Assembly (NCBI RefSeq): GCF_016863015.1
Contig: NZ_BOOB01000036.1
Span: 62,001-126,000 of the forward strand
Source: Microbispora amethystogenes
Lineage (GTDB): Bacteria > Actinomycetota > Actinomycetes > Streptosporangiales > Streptosporangiaceae
Direction: 5' to 3'
Length of the DNA stretch: 64,000 nt
Program-made: the position numbers and the translations under genes
Notes under the pieces: model-generated
The model's database searches: none
What the model was told of the DNA's origin: nothing
The model's input: the letters and a program-made list of their open reading frames with translations, nothing else
In this document: positions 1 to 7,747 of the stretch, piece by piece
Layout of the letters: every line of letters starts with the position of its first letter
Position numbering within the stretch: position 1 is the first letter of the stretch

Positions 1-342
1 ACCCGCAAGCCGGCGGTGACGGCGGGACAGCGGTACAAGTTCTTCGCCCGGGTCACGACCGCCACCTCCGGCAACGTCAAACTCCGGCTGTCCTGGTACA
101 ACTCCTCCAACGCGCTGATCTCCAACAGCGACAGCTCGACCTACGCCCTCAACTCCAACTGGCAGGAGTACAGCGTCTCGGCGGTCGCTCCGAGCGGCGC
201 TGCCACCGCGCAACTCTCCGTGGTGAGCCCGTCCGGCCAGACCTTCGCCTACGTGCTGGACAGCCTGCAGCTCAACCACTGCAACAACGGCAAGACCACC
301 GACGGATGCCGGCTGGACGGCCTCCTGCCCTACACCTACTAG
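1..342 (+). CDS. Secreted carbohydrate-binding protein, C-terminal part
   Basis: This is the last 113 codons of a gene that begins before the window; the frame is open from base 1 and ends in TAG. The visible part is rich in Ser, Thr, Asn and aromatic residues. It has the alternating pattern of a beta-sandwich carbohydrate-binding module of the CBM4/9 type (AGQRYKFFARV, LRLSWYN, FAYVLDSLQL) and a closing two-Cys segment. I infer an exported protein, probably with a catalytic part upstream, but no catalytic residue is visible. The family call rests on fold pattern only. It converges on the glycogen synthase gene with a 7-bp gap. Confidence 0.6.
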   Translation, partial: TRKPAVTAGQRYKFFARVTTATSGNVKLRLSWYNSSNALISNSDSSTYALNSNWQEYSVSAVAPSGAATAQLSVVSPSGQTFAYVLDSLQLNHCNNGKTTDGCRLDGLLPYTY

Positions 343-349
343 ACGGCGG

Positions 350-1525
350 TCAGGCCAGACCGGCGTAGAGAGCCTGGGTCCGCTCGGCGATGCGGGCCCA
401 GGAGAAGTGCTCGACCGCGCGCACGCGGCCGGCCTCGCCCATCGAGGCCGCGCGGCCGGGATCGCCGAGCAGCGCGTTCACCCGCTCGGCCAGCGCCGCG
501 GCGAACGCCTCGGGGTCGCGCGGCTCGCCGTCCCGCCCCTGGTCGATCGGGACGAGCAGGCCGGTCTCGCCGTCGGCGACGACCTCGGGGATGCCGCCCG
601 TCGCGGTCGCGACGACGGCGGTCTCGCACGCCATCGCCTCCAGGTTCACGATGCCCATCGGCTCGTACACCGAGGGGCAGACGAACACGGCCGCGTGGGT
701 CAGGATCTGGATCACCTCGGGCCGGGGCAGCATCTCGGAGATCCACACCACGCCCTTGCGGGAGGCCGACAGCTCGCGGACCAGCCCGGTGACCTCCTCG
801 GCGATCTCCGGGGTGTCCGGCGCGCCCGCGCACAGCACGATCTGCGCCTCGGGGGCGAACGACCGGGCCGCGTGGAGCAGGTGGACCAGGCCCTTCTGCC
901 GGGTGATCCGGCCGACGAAGACGACGTACGGCACGGCCGGGTCGATGCCGTGCCGGACCAGCGCCTCGGTGCCGCGCGAGGGCGCGTACTCCTCGGTGTC
1001 GATGCCGTTGTGGATCACCTGCACACGGTCGGCGGGGACGTCGGGGTAGGCCGTCAGCACGTCGCGGCGCATGCCCTCGGAGACCGCGATGATCGCGTCG
1101 GCGGCGTGCAGCGCGGTCCGCTCCGCCCACGACGACAGTGTGTAGCCGCCGCCGAGCTGCTCGGCCTTCCACGGGCGCAGCGGCTCCAGGCTGTGCGTGG
1201 TGACCACGTGCGGCACGCCGTACAGCATCTTCGCGACGTGCCCGGCGAAGTTGGCGTACCAGGTGTGGCTGTGCACGACGTCGGCGCCCTCGCAGCCGGC
1301 CGCCATCTCGACGTCGACGCCGAGCACCTGGAGGGCGGCGTTCGCGCCGGACAGGCCGCCGGGCACCTCGTACGCCCGGACGCCCGGCTCCTCGCGCGGC
1401 GCGCCGAAGCACCGCACCCGGACATCGGCCAGCCGGCGGAGCTCCCGCGCGAGGTACTCGACATGGACTCCGGCGCCGCCGTACACCTCGGGCGGATACT
1501 CACGGCTCAGCAGATCGACACGCAT
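350..1525 (-). CDS. glgM: Glycogen synthase / alpha-maltose-1-phosphate synthase (GT4)
   Basis: A 391-residue GT-B glycosyltransferase of the actinobacterial GlgA/GlgM type. The N-terminus ([19 protein letters not shown]) carries the glycine-rich acceptor-side loop. [11 protein letters not shown] and the [13 protein letters not shown] segment are typical of the family. The C-terminal donor-binding [13 protein letters not shown] motif has the retaining-GT Glu pair (E-x7-E). In mycobacteria this family makes maltose-1-phosphate from ADP-glucose for the GlgE glucan pathway. The divergent neighbour is glgC, which supplies ADP-glucose, so the pair forms a glycogen/alpha-glucan module. The ATG start at 1525 matches the family N-terminus. 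Which of the two activities applies here is inferred from phylum. Confidence 0.93.
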   Translation of the reverse strand: MRVDLLSREYPPEVYGGAGVHVEYLARELRRLADVRVRCFGAPREEPGVRAYEVPGGLSGANAALQVLGVDVEMAAGCEGADVVHSHTWYANFAGHVAKMLYGVPHVVTTHSLEPLRPWKAEQLGGGYTLSSWAERTALHAADAIIAVSEGMRRDVLTAYPDVPADRVQVIHNGIDTEEYAPSRGTEALVRHGIDPAVPYVVFVGRITRQKGLVHLLHAARSFAPEAQIVLCAGAPDTPEIAEEVTGLVRELSASRKGVVWISEMLPRPEVIQILTHAAVFVCPSVYEPMGIVNLEAMACETAVVATATGGIPEVVADGETGLLVPIDQGRDGEPRDPEAFAAALAERVNALLGDPGRAASMGEAGRVRAVEHFSWARIAERTQALYAGLA

Positions 1526-1549
1526 ACGAGGAGCTTAGGCCGGGGGCCG

Positions 1550-1566
1550 CCGGGCAGGGTGCCCGG
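1550..1566. promoter_or_regulatory. Inverted repeat in glgM/glgC divergent promoter region
   Basis: CCGGGCA-GGG-TGCCCGG is a perfect 7-bp inverted repeat with a 3-nt spacer. It lies in the 134-bp gap between the two divergent starts, 25 bp upstream of the glgM start codon. It could be an operator controlling both genes or a small 5'-UTR hairpin of glgM. No specific regulator can be named from sequence. Confidence 0.35.
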
Positions 1567-1659
1567 GAGGTCATGCGACGCCCGGTCACGACCGAAATGT
1601 TCACTATTTGCCGGTGCGCATGGTGTTTGTTGGGCGTTCGGCGGGTTAAGGTCCTGCCT

Positions 1660-2886
1660 ATGAAGGTCCTGGCGATCGTGCTTGCGGGTGGTGAGGGGAA
1701 GCGGCTGATGCCGCTTACCGCGGACAGGGCCAAGCCCGCCGTGCCCTTCGCCGGGATGTACCGCCTCATCGACTTCGTGCTGTCGAACCTGGCGAACGCC
1801 AACTATCTGCAGATAGTGGTGCTCACCCAGTACAAGAACCACAGCCTCGACCGGCACGTCTCCCGCACCTGGCGGCTCTCGTCGATGCTCGGCAACTACG
1901 TCACGCCGGTCCCCGCGCAGCAGCGGCTCGGGCCGCACTGGTTCTCCGGGTCGGCCGACGCGCTGTTCCAGAACCTCAACCTGATCTACGACGAACTGCC
2001 GGACCACGTGATCGTCTTCGGCGCGGACCACATCTACCGCATGGACCCGCGCCAGATGGTCGAGCAGCACATCGACTCGGGCGCGGACGTGACCGTGGCC
2101 GCGATCCGCCAGCCCATCGAACTGGCCGACCAGTTCGGGGTCATCGAGGCCGACGCCTCGGGCCGCCGGATCGCGGCGTTCCGCGAGAAGCCGAAGGACG
2201 CGGTGGGCCTGCCCGACGCGCCCGACCAGATCTTCGCCTCGATGGGCAACTACGTCTTCAAGACCCAGTCGCTGATCGAGGCGCTGCGCGAGGACGCGCT
2301 CGACCCCGGCAGCAAGCACGACCTCGGCGGCAACATCATCCCGATGTTCGTCAAGAGCGGCGGCGCCGAGGTGTACGACTTCGCGCACAACGTGGTGCCC
2401 GGGTCCACCGAGCGCGACCGCGGCTACTGGCGTGACGTCGGGACGCTCGACGCCTACTACGAGGCCAGCATGGACCTCGTCTCGGTCCAGCCGGTCTTCA
2501 ACCTCTACAACGACCGGTGGCCGATCTACTCGGGCCACGACCCGCTGCCTCCGGCCAAGTTCGTGCACAACGAGGGCGACCGGGTGGGGCACGCGCTGGA
2601 CTCGCTGGTGTCGCCCGGGGTCATCGTCTCGGGCGGCACGGCGCTGCGCTCGATCCTCTCCCCCGGCGTGGTCCTGCACTCCCACTCGCACGTCGAGGAC
2701 TCGGTGCTGATGGGTTGCGTCAAGGTCGGCAGGGGCGCGATCGTCCGCAAGGCCATCGTCGACAAGAACGTCGTCATCCCCGACGGCGCGCGCATCGGGT
2801 TCGACCCCGAGTACGACCGCCAGCGCTTCGCGGTGACCCGCGAGGGCGTCGTGGTGATCGGCAAGAACGAGATCATCGACCGCTGA
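1660..2886 (+). CDS. glgC: Glucose-1-phosphate adenylyltransferase
   Basis: A 408-residue ADP-glucose pyrophosphorylase, which converts ATP plus glucose-1-phosphate to ADP-glucose and pyrophosphate as the committing step of glycogen synthesis. The nucleotidyltransferase signature [19 protein letters not shown] is at residues 7-25. [11 protein letters not shown] holds the catalytic Asp, and REKP with the SMGNYVF segment forms the sugar-phosphate site. A left-handed beta-helix follows in the C-terminal third ([20 protein letters not shown]). The ATG at 1660 was chosen because the family starts at [11 protein letters not shown] and an AAGG lies upstream; a longer reading to 1573 adds unrelated residues. 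It is divergent from glgM. Confidence 0.97.
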   Translation: MKVLAIVLAGGEGKRLMPLTADRAKPAVPFAGMYRLIDFVLSNLANANYLQIVVLTQYKNHSLDRHVSRTWRLSSMLGNYVTPVPAQQRLGPHWFSGSADALFQNLNLIYDELPDHVIVFGADHIYRMDPRQMVEQHIDSGADVTVAAIRQPIELADQFGVIEADASGRRIAAFREKPKDAVGLPDAPDQIFASMGNYVFKTQSLIEALREDALDPGSKHDLGGNIIPMFVKSGGAEVYDFAHNVVPGSTERDRGYWRDVGTLDAYYEASMDLVSVQPVFNLYNDRWPIYSGHDPLPPAKFVHNEGDRVGHALDSLVSPGVIVSGGTALRSILSPGVVLHSHSHVEDSVLMGCVKVGRGAIVRKAIVDKNVVIPDGARIGFDPEYDRQRFAVTREGVVVIGKNEIIDR

Positions 2887-2913
2887 CCGCGCTCCGCGCC
2901 CGGCCAGGGGCGC

Positions 2914-3504
2914 TCAGCGGCCGTTGATGCGCCACATGGGCTCGACGACGGTCCACTGGGCCTCCCACACCCGGCGGGCCCGCCTCTGGTTGACCACGCG
3001 GGTGCAGGTCACCAGCAGCGCGAGGAGGGCCGCGGCGGCCAGCGGCACTCCCGTGCCGACGGTCATCGCGGCGACAACCGTGGTCTCCCTGTCCTGCGGC
3101 CGGGGGGCGATCGCCCCGTTGGCGTCGGTCCAGACGCGCACGGTCTCGCCCGCCCGCCGGCTCGGCGAGACCTCGATCACTCCGGACCTGGGCGTGCCGT
3201 CGGGGGCCCGCCACACGGCCTGGGCGTGGCCCACCGCCGCTCCGGCCACCGACAGCCGTGGCGTCGCCACGTCGCCGCTCAGCGTGGCCACCACCTGATA
3301 GCGGTCGTGCGCCTGCCGGGCCTCGGTCTTCAGCCCGGCGCCGTACTCGCGCACGCCCAGCAGCACGCCGAACACGACCGCGGCCACGACGCCCAGCACC
3401 GCGACAAGCCGGACCACCGCTTCGACCCGGTCGCACCGGCGTCGGAGCGGATTCCTGTCGAGGCCCAGCCATCGGGCGAACCTGGCGAATGGATTCTGCG
3501 ACAT
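2914..3504 (-). CDS. Rv1733c-family membrane protein
   Basis: A 196-residue protein with two transmembrane segments (about residues 28-50 and 138-164) and an extracytoplasmic middle domain. The N-terminal RNPLRRRCDRVEAVVRL and the C-terminal AQWTVVEPMWRINGR segment match the Rv1733c-like family found across Actinobacteria, where many paralogues occur and no function is established. The start at 3504 follows the family N-terminus; longer readings run into the enoyl-CoA hydratase gene. It lies 44 bp downstream of that gene on the same strand and may be co-transcribed. Confidence 0.8.
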   Translation of the reverse strand: MSQNPFARFARWLGLDRNPLRRRCDRVEAVVRLVAVLGVVAAVVFGVLLGVREYGAGLKTEARQAHDRYQVVATLSGDVATPRLSVAGAAVGHAQAVWRAPDGTPRSGVIEVSPSRRAGETVRVWTDANGAIAPRPQDRETTVVAAMTVGTGVPLAAAALLALLVTCTRVVNQRRARRVWEAQWTVVEPMWRINGR

Positions 3505-3548
3505 CTCACACCTCACAGGGTCATTACCACTGCGAGTCCCGTTTATGC

Positions 3549-4313
3549 CTATTTTGCATCCCAAGAGAATCCAGGGGAACGCCCCTCCCGATATGCCTGA
3601 AGACCTTCGTCCAATTCGCCGCTCTCCCGGGCCTCCCGCTGCCAGGCGAGCACCTCGGTCTCGTCCGCCCGGCCGTCGACGACCCGCTTGGCCGCCGCCA
3701 GCGTCAGCCGGGACCGGCCCGCCATGGTGGCCGCCAGGCCGTACACGCGCTCGCGCAGCCCGTCCGGCGGGCACACCTCGTCCACGAGGCCCGTACGCAA
3801 CGCCTGGTCCGCGCCGATGAGCTCGGCGGAGAAGAGCAGCAGCTTCGCGGTGGACGGCCCGGCGATCTCCGCCAGCCGCCGGGTGGAGCTGAACGGGTAG
3901 ACGACCCCGAACCTGGCGGGGGTGACGCCGAAGCGGGCCCCGGCCGAGGCGACGCGCAGATCGCAGGCGAGCGCGAGCTGGCATCCGCCGCCGACGCAGT
4001 AGCCCTCGATCATCGCGATCACGGGTTTCGGAAAGGCGCTCAGTGCGCCTTCCGCGAGGATGGTCAGACCGGTGTCATCTCCGTTATCTCCAAGCTCATT
4101 GATTTCCGAAATATCGGCACCGGAGCAGAAATTTTTGCCCGCCCCGGTAAGGATGAGGACCCGCACTTTCGGATCGGCCGCGAGATCCGCCAGGATGGCC
4201 GGCAGCGCCCGCCACATCGCCGCGCTCATGGCGTTGCGCTTCTCCGGCCGGTTGATCGTCAACGTGGCCACGTGCGCGTCGAGACCCAGTTCGTACCCGT
4301 CGGTACCGTCCAC
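3549..4313 (-). CDS. Enoyl-CoA hydratase/isomerase family protein
   Basis: A crotonase-fold protein of about 254 residues. The N-terminal ATLTINRPEKRNAMS strand-helix is present. The CoA-binding ILTGAGKNFCSGADISE and the oxyanion-hole helix CVGGGCQLALACDLRVAS are also clear. In the position of the first catalytic Glu of mitochondrial hydratase the protein has FGVTPARFGVVYP, so the second Glu is not clearly conserved. Substrate and exact activity (hydratase, isomerase or other) stay open. The start is uncertain: GTG 4313 gives the family length, but a GTG at 4379 or an ATG at 4373 would add about 20 unconserved residues, and none has a well-spaced ribosome site. Confidence 0.88.
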   Translation of the reverse strand: MDGTDGYELGLDAHVATLTINRPEKRNAMSAAMWRALPAILADLAADPKVRVLILTGAGKNFCSGADISEINELGDNGDDTGLTILAEGALSAFPKPVIAMIEGYCVGGGCQLALACDLRVASAGARFGVTPARFGVVYPFSSTRRLAEIAGPSTAKLLLFSAELIGADQALRTGLVDEVCPPDGLRERVYGLAATMAGRSRLTLAAAKRVVDGRADETEVLAWQREARESGELDEGLQAYREGRSPGFSWDAK

Positions 4314-4423
4314 TCCTCGATTGTGCGGCTCGCCCCCTTCCGCCCGCCATCGGGGTCCGCCCCCTGATGGCATAATCACCGCGCGACGGGACGATCCCGT
4401 ACGCGCGATCTCAGGGAGTATGG

Positions 4424-5638
4424 GTGTTCGGGATCCTTCGGCCGTGTGCCCGGCACTCCTGCCCGTCGGTCCACGAGGCGTGGCGCGCGCACCTGTGCGG
4501 GCTGTGCCTGACGCTGCGGGACCACCATGGGCAGCTGGCCCGGACGGCCACCAACTACGACGGGCTCGTCCTGTCCGTCCTGACCGAGGCGCAGGTGGGC
4601 GTGCGCCCGGGGGCGAGCCGGCGGACCGCCGGGCCCTGCGCCCTGCGCGGCTTCCGGCCGGCGGAGGTGGTGCCCTCGGCCGACCGAGGCGCCCGCCTGG
4701 CCGCGGTGGTCTCCCTGGCCCTCGCCGCGGAGAAGATCCGCGACCACGCGGCCGACGGGGACGGGATCGCCGGCCGGCGCGTGCGCGGCGCCCCGCTGCG
4801 CGTGGCCGCCGCCTCGTGGACCTCGGCCGCGCGCCGCGGCGGGGAGGCGATCGGCTTCGACACCGCCGTCCTGACCGAGGTCGCGGGCCGCCAGGCGCTG
4901 CTGGAGGCGTCCGCCGGCCGTACGCTGCTCGGCCTCACCGAGCCCACCGAGACCGCCGCCGCGGCGGCCTTCGCGCACACGGCCGTCCTCGCGGGGCGGC
5001 CGGGCAACGCCGAGAGCCTGCGCGAGGCCGGTCGTCTCTTCGGCCGCCTCGCGCACGTGCTCGACGCGGTGGAGGACCTCGCCGAGGACCGGGCCCGCGG
5101 GGCGTTCAACCCGCTCGACGCGACCGGCACCTCCCCGGCCGAGGCGCGGCGGGTGTGCGAGGAGGCGCTGCACGGGCTGCGCCTCGCCGTGGCCGACCTC
5201 GACCTGGAGGAGCGCCACCTCGTCGAGGCGCTGCTGTGCGGCGAGACCCGCCGCGCGGTCGACCGTGCCTTCGGGACGCGCGCCCACGGCGGCGCCTGCG
5301 CGACGCACCGCCCGCGGGCCGGGAGCACCCCGCCGTCCACCGTCTCGACGGAGGAGGCGCCGGGCCCCTTCGGGGAGCACGGCGAGCCGCCGTGCGTCGC
5401 CTTCACGGCGGTGGCCGGGGTGGCGACCTTCGTCACGTGCGGGCTCTACCGGCCGCCGTGGAGCCCTTACCGGCAGGCGCCGTGGACCGACCGCTGCTTC
5501 TGCGACAGCTGCGACTGCCCCGACTGCTCGGGATGCTGCGACTGCTGCAGTGGGGACGGCTGCTGCAGTGGCGACGGGTGCTGCTGCGGTGACGGCTGCT
5601 GTTGCGGCGACGGCTGCTCCTGCGACTGCGGCTCCTGA
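4424..5638 (+). CDS. DUF5685 family protein with Cys-rich tail
   Basis: A 404-residue protein starting at GTG 4424 behind AGGGAG. The first 280 residues are alpha-helical and match DUF5685, known in Streptomyces and relatives without an assigned activity: FGILRPCARHSCP, HLCGLCLTLRDHHGQLART, TNYDGLVLSVLTEAQ. The N-terminal Cys/His cluster (CARHSC, CGLC) could bind a metal. A Pro/Thr-rich linker follows. The last 48 residues then hold 20 Cys in doublets and triplets, with four GDG units encoded by an 18-bp DNA repeat. The tail suggests metal binding or a heavily cross-linked structure; this is inference. No signal peptide is seen. It converges on mscS 6 bp away. Confidence 0.85.
   Translation: MFGILRPCARHSCPSVHEAWRAHLCGLCLTLRDHHGQLARTATNYDGLVLSVLTEAQVGVRPGASRRTAGPCALRGFRPAEVVPSADRGARLAAVVSLALAAEKIRDHAADGDGIAGRRVRGAPLRVAAASWTSAARRGGEAIGFDTAVLTEVAGRQALLEASAGRTLLGLTEPTETAAAAAFAHTAVLAGRPGNAESLREAGRLFGRLAHVLDAVEDLAEDRARGAFNPLDATGTSPAEARRVCEEALHGLRLAVADLDLEERHLVEALLCGETRRAVDRAFGTRAHGGACATHRPRAGSTPPSTVSTEEAPGPFGEHGEPPCVAFTAVAGVATFVTCGLYRPPWSPYRQAPWTDRCFCDSCDCPDCSGCCDCCSGDGCCSGDGCCCGDGCCCGDGCSCDCGS
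5543..5614 (+). repeat. 18-bp coding tandem repeat, four units
   Basis: Four in-frame 18-bp units (5543-5560, 5561-5578, 5579-5596, 5597-5614) encode CCSGDG or CCCGDG hexapeptides in the tail of the DUF5685 protein. A fifth diverged unit encodes CSCDCG before the stop. Slippage could change the number of Cys hexapeptides. Confidence 0.9.
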
Positions 5639-5644
5639 CGCCGG

Positions 5645-6700
5645 TCAGGAAGCCGGGGCGTCGACGCGCAGGCGCGGCAGGCTCTCGGGGTGCTTCTCGC
5701 GGATGAACGTCACGAGGTGCTCCCGGATGTCGCATCGCAGGTCCCAAGCGCTGGCCGAGTCGGCCGCGCTCATCAGCGCGCGCAGCTCGACCAGCCCGTT
5801 CGCGGTGACGTCGGTGACCTGGAGCGTCCAGTCCTTCTGGTCCCACAGCGGGTTGTCGCGCAGCGCCCGGTACAGCTCGGTCCGCACCTCCTCCACCGGC
5901 ACCGACCAGTCCACCCGGAGGTACACGCTGCCGAGGATGCGGCTCTCGTGCCGGGTCCAGTTCTGGAAGGGATTGCTGGTGAAGTGGGACACCGGCAGGA
6001 TCAGCCTCCGCTCGTCCCACAGGCGCAGCGCCACGTAGGTGAGGGTCAGCTCCTCGATGCGGCCCCACTCCTCCTCCACCACGACCACGTCGTCGAGCCG
6101 CAGGGCGTCGCTGAAGGCGAGTTGCAGCCCGGCCAGCATGTTGCCGAGCGTGGATTGGGCCGCGATGCCGCCCACCACGCCGGCGATCCCGGCGGAGGCC
6201 AGCAGCCCCGCCCCCAGCGCCCGCACCTGCGGGAAGGTGAACAGCATCGCGCCCAGCGCGATCACCACGACGACCGCCGCCGACACCCGGCGCACCAGCG
6301 CGATCTGGGTGCGGATGCGCCGGGCGCGGCGGTTGCGCTCGCCCTCGATCCGGGTGAGCCGGTCGAGCACCACGTCCGTCACCGCGTACGCCGCCTGGAT
6401 CAGCAGCCACGTCACGCAGGCGATCAGCAGCAGCGACAGCACCCGCTGGAAGCCGTGGGAGCCCGATCCCGGCATGTCCGGGTCGTAGGCCGCCTTGACG
6501 GTGCCCACCACGGCCGAGGCGAAGCCCGGCCAGGTGCAGCGGCGCGCGAACGGCCCGGCGAGCGCCCACCGGTCGCCGATGAGGCGCGACCTGAGCATCC
6601 GCCGGACCAGTTCCACCGCCACGATCGCCGTCCCCACCGCGATCGCCAATGTCGCCCAGTTCCACGCTGCCGCTGTGACGGCGCCCCCGTTCGTCGTCAT
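5645..6700 (-). CDS. Small-conductance mechanosensitive channel (MscS family)
   Basis: A 351-residue integral membrane protein. Hydrophobic segments occur near residues 12-30, 58-75, 90-112, 145-170 and 175-200. The pore-lining helix and beta domain show the MscS pattern: GGIAAQSTLGNMLAGLQLAFSDALRLDDVV, then WGRIEELTLTYVALRLWDERRLILPVS. The YLRVDWSVPVEEVRTELYRAL segment is the cytoplasmic cage. It would release solutes on hypo-osmotic shock. It is longer at the N-terminus than the minimal E. coli MscS, with extra helices, as in YnaI-like members. It stands alone between the DUF5685 gene and nrdB. Confidence 0.9.
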   Translation of the reverse strand: MTTNGGAVTAAAWNWATLAIAVGTAIVAVELVRRMLRSRLIGDRWALAGPFARRCTWPGFASAVVGTVKAAYDPDMPGSGSHGFQRVLSLLLIACVTWLLIQAAYAVTDVVLDRLTRIEGERNRRARRIRTQIALVRRVSAAVVVVIALGAMLFTFPQVRALGAGLLASAGIAGVVGGIAAQSTLGNMLAGLQLAFSDALRLDDVVVVEEEWGRIEELTLTYVALRLWDERRLILPVSHFTSNPFQNWTRHESRILGSVYLRVDWSVPVEEVRTELYRALRDNPLWDQKDWTLQVTDVTANGLVELRALMSAADSASAWDLRCDIREHLVTFIREKHPESLPRLRVDAPAS

Positions 6701-6742
6701 GGGGTTCCCTTTGCCCGGTGGTGGAACCCCTTTAAACGAGGA

Positions 6743-7747
6743 TCAGAAGGCTTCGTCGAAGGCGACCTCTCCCTCGACCGCCACCTGGTAGGCCGAGACC
6801 CGGCGTTCGAAGAAGTTCGCCAGCTCCTGCACGTCCTGGAACTCCATGAACGGGAAGGGGTTGGCCGTGCCGTACCGCGCGGGCAGGCCGAGCCGGGCGA
6901 GCCGGCGGTCGGCGACGTACTCCAGGTAGCGCCGCATGTTCTCCGCGGTCATCCCGCCGGCGCCGTCGCCGCACAGGTCGCGGGCGAAGGCCAGCTCGGC
7001 GGCGACGGCCTCCTCCATCATCCGCACGACCTGGCCGGCCAGCTCGTCGTCGAACAGGTCCGGCTCCTCCCGGCGTACGGTGTCCACCACCTCGAAGGCG
7101 AACTCCATGTGCATGGACTCGTCGCGGAACACCCAGTTGGTGCCGGTGGCGAGGCCGCCCAGCAGCCCCCGGGAGCGGAACCAGTAGACGTAGGCGAAGG
7201 CCCCGTAGAAGAACAGCCCTTCGATGCAGGCGGCGAAGCAGACGAGGTTGAGCAGGAAGGCCCGCCGGTCCTCCCTCGTCTCCAGCCGCGACAGCTCGCT
7301 GATGGAGTCGATCCAGCGGAAGCAGAACTCGGCCTTGTCGCGGATCGAGGGGATGTGCTCCACGGCGGCGAACGCCTTCACCCGCTCCTCGTGGTCGGGC
7401 AGATAGGTGTCCAGCAGGGTCAGGTAGAACTGGACGTGCACGGCCTCCTCGAACAGCTGGCGGCTCAGGTAGAGGCGGGCCTCGGGCGCGTTGACGTGCT
7501 GGTAGAGGTTCAGCACGAGGTTGTTGGCCACGATGGAGTCGCCGGTCGCGAAGAACGCCACCAGCCGGTTGATCAGGTGCCGCTCCCCCGGCTCCAGCGT
7601 CGCCAGGTCGGCGAGGTCGGAGGCGAGGTCGACCTCCTCGACCGTCCAGGTGTTCCTGATCGCCGCGCGGTACCTCTCGTAGAACCCGGGGTAGCGCATC
7701 GGGCGCAGGGTCAGGTCCATGCCCGGGTCGAGCAGCATCGTTCTCAT
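6743..7747 (-). CDS. nrdB: Ribonucleotide reductase class Ia, beta subunit
   Basis: A 334-residue ferritin-like subunit that houses the diiron-tyrosyl radical cofactor. Metal ligands are visible in LFEEAVHVQFY (EExxH) and RDESMHMEF (ExxH), with a further Glu in the C-terminal EEAVAAELAF helix. The Phe-rich C-terminal tail (VAFDEAF) would dock into the alpha subunit. The start at 7747 overlaps the nrdA stop by 4 bp (ATGA), so the two are translationally coupled. With the alpha subunit it reduces ribonucleoside diphosphates for DNA synthesis under aerobic conditions. Confidence 0.95.
   Translation of the reverse strand: MRTMLLDPGMDLTLRPMRYPGFYERYRAAIRNTWTVEEVDLASDLADLATLEPGERHLINRLVAFFATGDSIVANNLVLNLYQHVNAPEARLYLSRQLFEEAVHVQFYLTLLDTYLPDHEERVKAFAAVEHIPSIRDKAEFCFRWIDSISELSRLETREDRRAFLLNLVCFAACIEGLFFYGAFAYVYWFRSRGLLGGLATGTNWVFRDESMHMEFAFEVVDTVRREEPDLFDDELAGQVVRMMEEAVAAELAFARDLCGDGAGGMTAENMRRYLEYVADRRLARLGLPARYGTANPFPFMEFQDVQELANFFERRVSAYQVAVEGEVAFDEAF

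Noticed and set aside
1573-1659. N-terminal extension of GlgC
   Set aside because: It falls in the divergent promoter region and lacks family similarity; [11 protein letters not shown] at 1660 is the family start.
5265-6038. Long open frames overlapping the DUF5685 and MscS genes
   Set aside because: They are antisense or out-of-frame to genes with clear families, show Arg/Ala/Gly-rich composition typical of high-GC shadows, and have no ribosome sites.
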